A DNA stretch of 64,000 nucleotides from positions 682,001 through 746,000 of the forward strand of contig NC_017506.1 of the NCBI RefSeq assembly GCF_000166295.1. Reading direction: 5' to 3'. Origin of the DNA: Marinobacter adhaerens HP15. GTDB taxonomy: Bacteria; Pseudomonadota; Gammaproteobacteria; Pseudomonadales; Oleiphilaceae. Under the pieces are notes generated by a model. The model did not search any database. It was not told the DNA's origin and saw only the letters and a list, made by a program, of their open reading frames with translations. Positions 61,854-64,000 of the stretch are shown here, piece by piece. The position numbers and the translations under genes are program-made. The stretch's first letter is position 1. Each line of letters starts with the position of its first letter.

Positions 61854-62615
61854 TCAGGCCTTGTCCAGTGGCGTTACCACCAGCAGGTCGTCCCTGAGCT
61901 GGATTTGCACAGCGCTTTTCCAGCCATTGTCCTGAAGATCTTCGGAGATTTTATAGTGTCCCGCGATGGACACAAGCTCCGCTTCCAGCGATTGACAGAA
62001 AACCCGTGCGGATTCTGCGCCATGGATGCCGGCCAGTGCCCGGCCCCGAAGCGGGCCGTAAACATGGATGTTGCCCGCCGCGAGCACTTCGGCACCGGCC
62101 TGCACCGGTGCCAGGATAACCAGGTCACCTTCCGGTGCGTGGATCTGTTGGCCGGAGCGGACCGGCTGGGAGATGATTTTGGCCGGAGGTGGGTCACCGG
62201 CAGCGCTTGTCGAGGCTGCAACAACTGCCGCTTCCGCTTCGTCCGCGGCCGCCTGTTCGGCTTCATGGGTGCGATCCCGCTGACCGTTGCCGGGCAGCAG
62301 TGCCAGAGCAGCCCCCCGGGCCAGACGGCGCTGGTCGTCGGTGCCACCGCGAACGCCAATCACATGGATGTGGTTACGCCGGCAGGTGCCGATGATCTTG
62401 AAGAAATCCAGTTCACTGTCCAGTCCCTGGTATTTCTCCAAACTGATGATCAGCGGAATATCCTTGAAGAACCCGGGGGCCTGGCTGATCTTGTCTCGCA
62501 GTACTTCTTCAAATTCGCTGTCGTCAAAATAATAGAGCTCCAGGGCTGTCATGGACACGCTGGCGCTTTTTAGCTGAAAACCCTGTTTTACCCCGGAGGT
62601 GGCGGTATCGCTCAT
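61854..62615 (-). CDS. minC: Septum-site determining protein MinC
   Basis: A 253-residue FtsZ inhibitor started at ATG 62615 (MSDTATSGVKQ). The N-domain (FQLKSASVSMTALELYY) inhibits FtsZ; an Ala-rich linker (about 125-150) leads to the C-terminal beta-helix (LVILAPVQAGAEVLAAGNIH, YGPLRGRALAG) that binds MinD. Confidence 0.96.
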   Translation of the reverse strand: MSDTATSGVKQGFQLKSASVSMTALELYYFDDSEFEEVLRDKISQAPGFFKDIPLIISLEKYQGLDSELDFFKIIGTCRRNHIHVIGVRGGTDDQRRLARGAALALLPGNGQRDRTHEAEQAAADEAEAAVVAASTSAAGDPPPAKIISQPVRSGQQIHAPEGDLVILAPVQAGAEVLAAGNIHVYGPLRGRALAGIHGAESARVFCQSLEAELVSIAGHYKISEDLQDNGWKSAVQIQLRDDLLVVTPLDKA

Positions 62616-63001
62616 GAAGGAGTCTCTTCCCTGGTCATGTTGTCGGTTGGGTTCGGGCGCTGCCGCAGTGGCACGCCTTCGAAGCGGATGCCTGACCATC
62701 CTGTACTGATAAACTGGCGGATGTTGCCGTGGCTCTCGCCGGTCGGATCGTCCAGAACCTGCTGGTAGTGCTCGGCAAACAGCTTGAGCGTGTCCACTTC
62801 GCTCAAATTGCAGTACTGGCCCAGACCAAAGATCCGGCAGGAGCCGGCATTCTCGCCTTCTGCATTTACCAGCGGGCCATTGCGGAAGCCGCAGGGCTGG
62901 TACTCGAAGTGCTGTTCAATCAGGGCCAGGGAATCTTTGAAACTGGCGTGGCCAGCGTCCAGGGATGCCAGGTGAATCCTTACGGCATCGTTGACGCTCA
63001 T
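62612..63001 (-). CDS. HopJ-family protein
   Basis: A 129-residue protein with AGHASFKDSLALIEQHFEYQP (in part: FKDSLALIEQHFEYQP), FRNGPLVNAEGENAGSCRIF and DDPTGESHGNIRQFI, the HopJ pattern. The name comes from a plant-pathogen effector, but members are widespread housekeeping-type proteins of unknown role. It overlaps minC by 4 bases. Confidence 0.88.
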   Translation of the reverse strand: MSVNDAVRIHLASLDAGHASFKDSLALIEQHFEYQPCGFRNGPLVNAEGENAGSCRIFGLGQYCNLSEVDTLKLFAEHYQQVLDDPTGESHGNIRQFISTGWSGIRFEGVPLRQRPNPTDNMTREETPS

Positions 63002-63279
63002 TATTTGTGTTCCTGCTTGGGGCCTGTCTGATAGAGCGCCTTCCAGTCCTCGTACGGCATTCCGTAGATTTCTTCACGGGCCTGGGGATCTGAAATCTCG
63101 AAACCACGCTCATTCGCCTCTGCCAGGTACCACTTGGACAGACAGTTGCGGCAGAAGCCCGCCAGGTTCATCAAGTCGATATTCTGGACGTCGGTGTTTT
63201 CGCGCAAATGCCTGACCAGTTTACGGAAGGCTGCGGCTTCAATTTCGGTGCGTTCTGCTTCAGGAATCGGGTTGCTCAT
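63001..63279 (-). CDS. DUF1244-family protein
   Basis: A 92-residue protein with FRKLVRHLRENTDVQNIDLM, NLAGFCRNCLSKWYLAEAN and YGMPYEDWKALYQ, matching DUF1244. CRNC may bind metal. It overlaps HopJ by one base. Function unknown. Confidence 0.9.
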   Translation of the reverse strand: MSNPIPEAERTEIEAAAFRKLVRHLRENTDVQNIDLMNLAGFCRNCLSKWYLAEANERGFEISDPQAREEIYGMPYEDWKALYQTGPKQEHK

Positions 63280-63354
63280 GATGGCCTCGCAATGGTTGAT
63301 GCGCCGGTTGTTGGGGTTCCTGACATTCTCTGCATGTTAGCTTAAGATACAAGG

Positions 63355-63370
63355 CTGTATAAATGTACAG
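63355..63370. promoter_or_regulatory. LexA box upstream of dinB
   Basis: CTGTATAAATGTACAG fits the CTG-N10-CAG SOS operator with the AT-rich centre. It ends 24 bases before the dinB start codon. Confidence 0.88.
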
Positions 63371-63394
63371 AAAGTCGACGCGAGCCCTCTGATT

Positions 63395-64000
63395 ATGCCA
63401 CAACGCAAGATCATCCATGTGGATTGTGACTGCTTCTACGCGGCCGTGGAGATGCGGGACGATCCCAGCCTACGGGATGTGCCGCTGGCGGTGGGTGGCG
63501 ACGGCGGTCGGGGCGTGGTGACTACCTGCAATTACAAGGCCCGGGCGTACGGTGTGCGGTCGGCGATGCCCGGCAGCGAAGCGCGACGGCTGTGCCCGGG
63601 GCTGGTGATGGTGCCAACAGATATGGGCCGGTATCGAGCGGTCTCACAGCAGGTGATGGCTATCCTGCGGGAACTGACAGACCTGGTGGAACCGCTATCT
63701 CTGGACGAGGCCTTTCTGGACGTCTCCGATGTGACCGATCACAAGGGCAGTGCCACTCTTATGGCTCGCCACCTTCGGGAGCGGGTGCGCCAGGAAGTGG
63801 GTATCACTATTTCCGCCGGCGTGGCCCCCAATAAATTTCTCGCAAAGATTGCTAGTGACTGGGAAAAGCCGGACGGGCTGTTCGTGATTCGCCCGGAGGA
63901 CGTTGCGGATTTCGTTCGGGGACTGCCGGTTGAGAAGCTGTTTGGAGTGGGGCAGGTGACCGCCTCGAAACTGCATGCTCTGGGGGTCAAGACCTGCGGC
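63395..64000 (+). CDS. dinB: DNA polymerase IV (3' end outside window)
   Basis: The first 202 codons of a Y-family polymerase from ATG 63395. [19 protein letters not shown] (about 6-24) holds the first metal Asp, [12 protein letters not shown] (about 50-61) the nucleotide contact, [11 protein letters not shown] (about 102-112) the catalytic Asp-Glu, and [20 protein letters not shown] the palm end. It copies damaged DNA with low fidelity and is SOS-induced by the LexA box upstream. Confidence 0.96.
   Translation, partial: MPQRKIIHVDCDCFYAAVEMRDDPSLRDVPLAVGGDGGRGVVTTCNYKARAYGVRSAMPGSEARRLCPGLVMVPTDMGRYRAVSQQVMAILRELTDLVEPLSLDEAFLDVSDVTDHKGSATLMARHLRERVRQEVGITISAGVAPNKFLAKIASDWEKPDGLFVIRPEDVADFVRGLPVEKLFGVGQVTASKLHALGVKTCG

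Overview
The window reads as a gammaproteobacterial chromosome of Marinobacter type. This is inferred from the core gene order (lolB-ispE-tRNA-Gln-prs-rplY-pth-ychF next to hemA-prfA-prmC-moeB), the minCDE-HopJ-DUF1244-dinB block, a TAXI-type TRAP transporter and the protein sequences; the species cannot be proven from here. An integrated temperate phage fills positions 1 to about 30,475. Its other end lies left of the window. Ordinary host chromosome fills the rest.

Prophage, right to left. A tyrosine integrase (29339-30454) abuts the 3' end of a host elongator tRNA-Met gene (30476-30552, minus), the likely attachment site. The phage has a lambda-like plan. The cI-type repressor (19983-20966) and a Cro-like protein (19618-19866) are divergent across an operator region. 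A second, very similar operator/promoter (about 22768-22814) drives a plus-strand operon (22844-30454) of small proteins: a LuxR-type HTH/membrane protein, a phage CsrA, an HNH endonuclease, an ASCH protein, a MazG-like protein, an excisionase-like protein and the integrase. Between the two promoters are a membrane protein of unknown function and a secreted HNH nuclease, both possible lysogenic-conversion genes.

The minus-strand lytic operon runs Cro, then about 740 bases with no credible gene but dense RNA-type structure, then a tRNA with a CAT anticodon, then a RusA-like resolvase, a Rha-type regulator, an O-like replication protein carrying an iteron origin inside its gene, a P-like protein, a Mor-like late regulator at the lambda Q position, the lysis genes, a possible cos region, lambda-type terminase and head genes (with protease and capsid fused), and P2-type baseplate genes (V, W, J, I) and tail fibre. 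It is therefore a lambda-head, contractile-tail chimera. Sheath, tube and tape-measure genes should lie left of the window.

Host part. Minus strand 30645-37543: translation GTPase, peptidyl-tRNA hydrolase, ribosomal protein bL25, PRPP synthase, isoprenoid and outer-membrane lipoprotein genes, and a TPR lipoprotein. Plus strand 37791-41767: haem synthesis and release-factor genes. Then a photolyase; a DUF432-MscS-zinc protease-RimK-deacylase cluster; YjbQ; a TRAP transporter with a sigma-54-type promoter followed by its likely DctB/DctD-type two-component system; a chemoreceptor; PhoH-like, CBS, START and DUF2804 proteins; minCDE; HopJ; DUF1244; and the start of dinB behind a LexA box.

The most unusual items are the large structured minus-strand RNA candidate (18876-19617) next to a phage tRNA, the frame-independent iterons inside the replication gene, the short repeat found in protein linkers and gene gaps of the late operon, the phage CsrA, and the paired operator regions.
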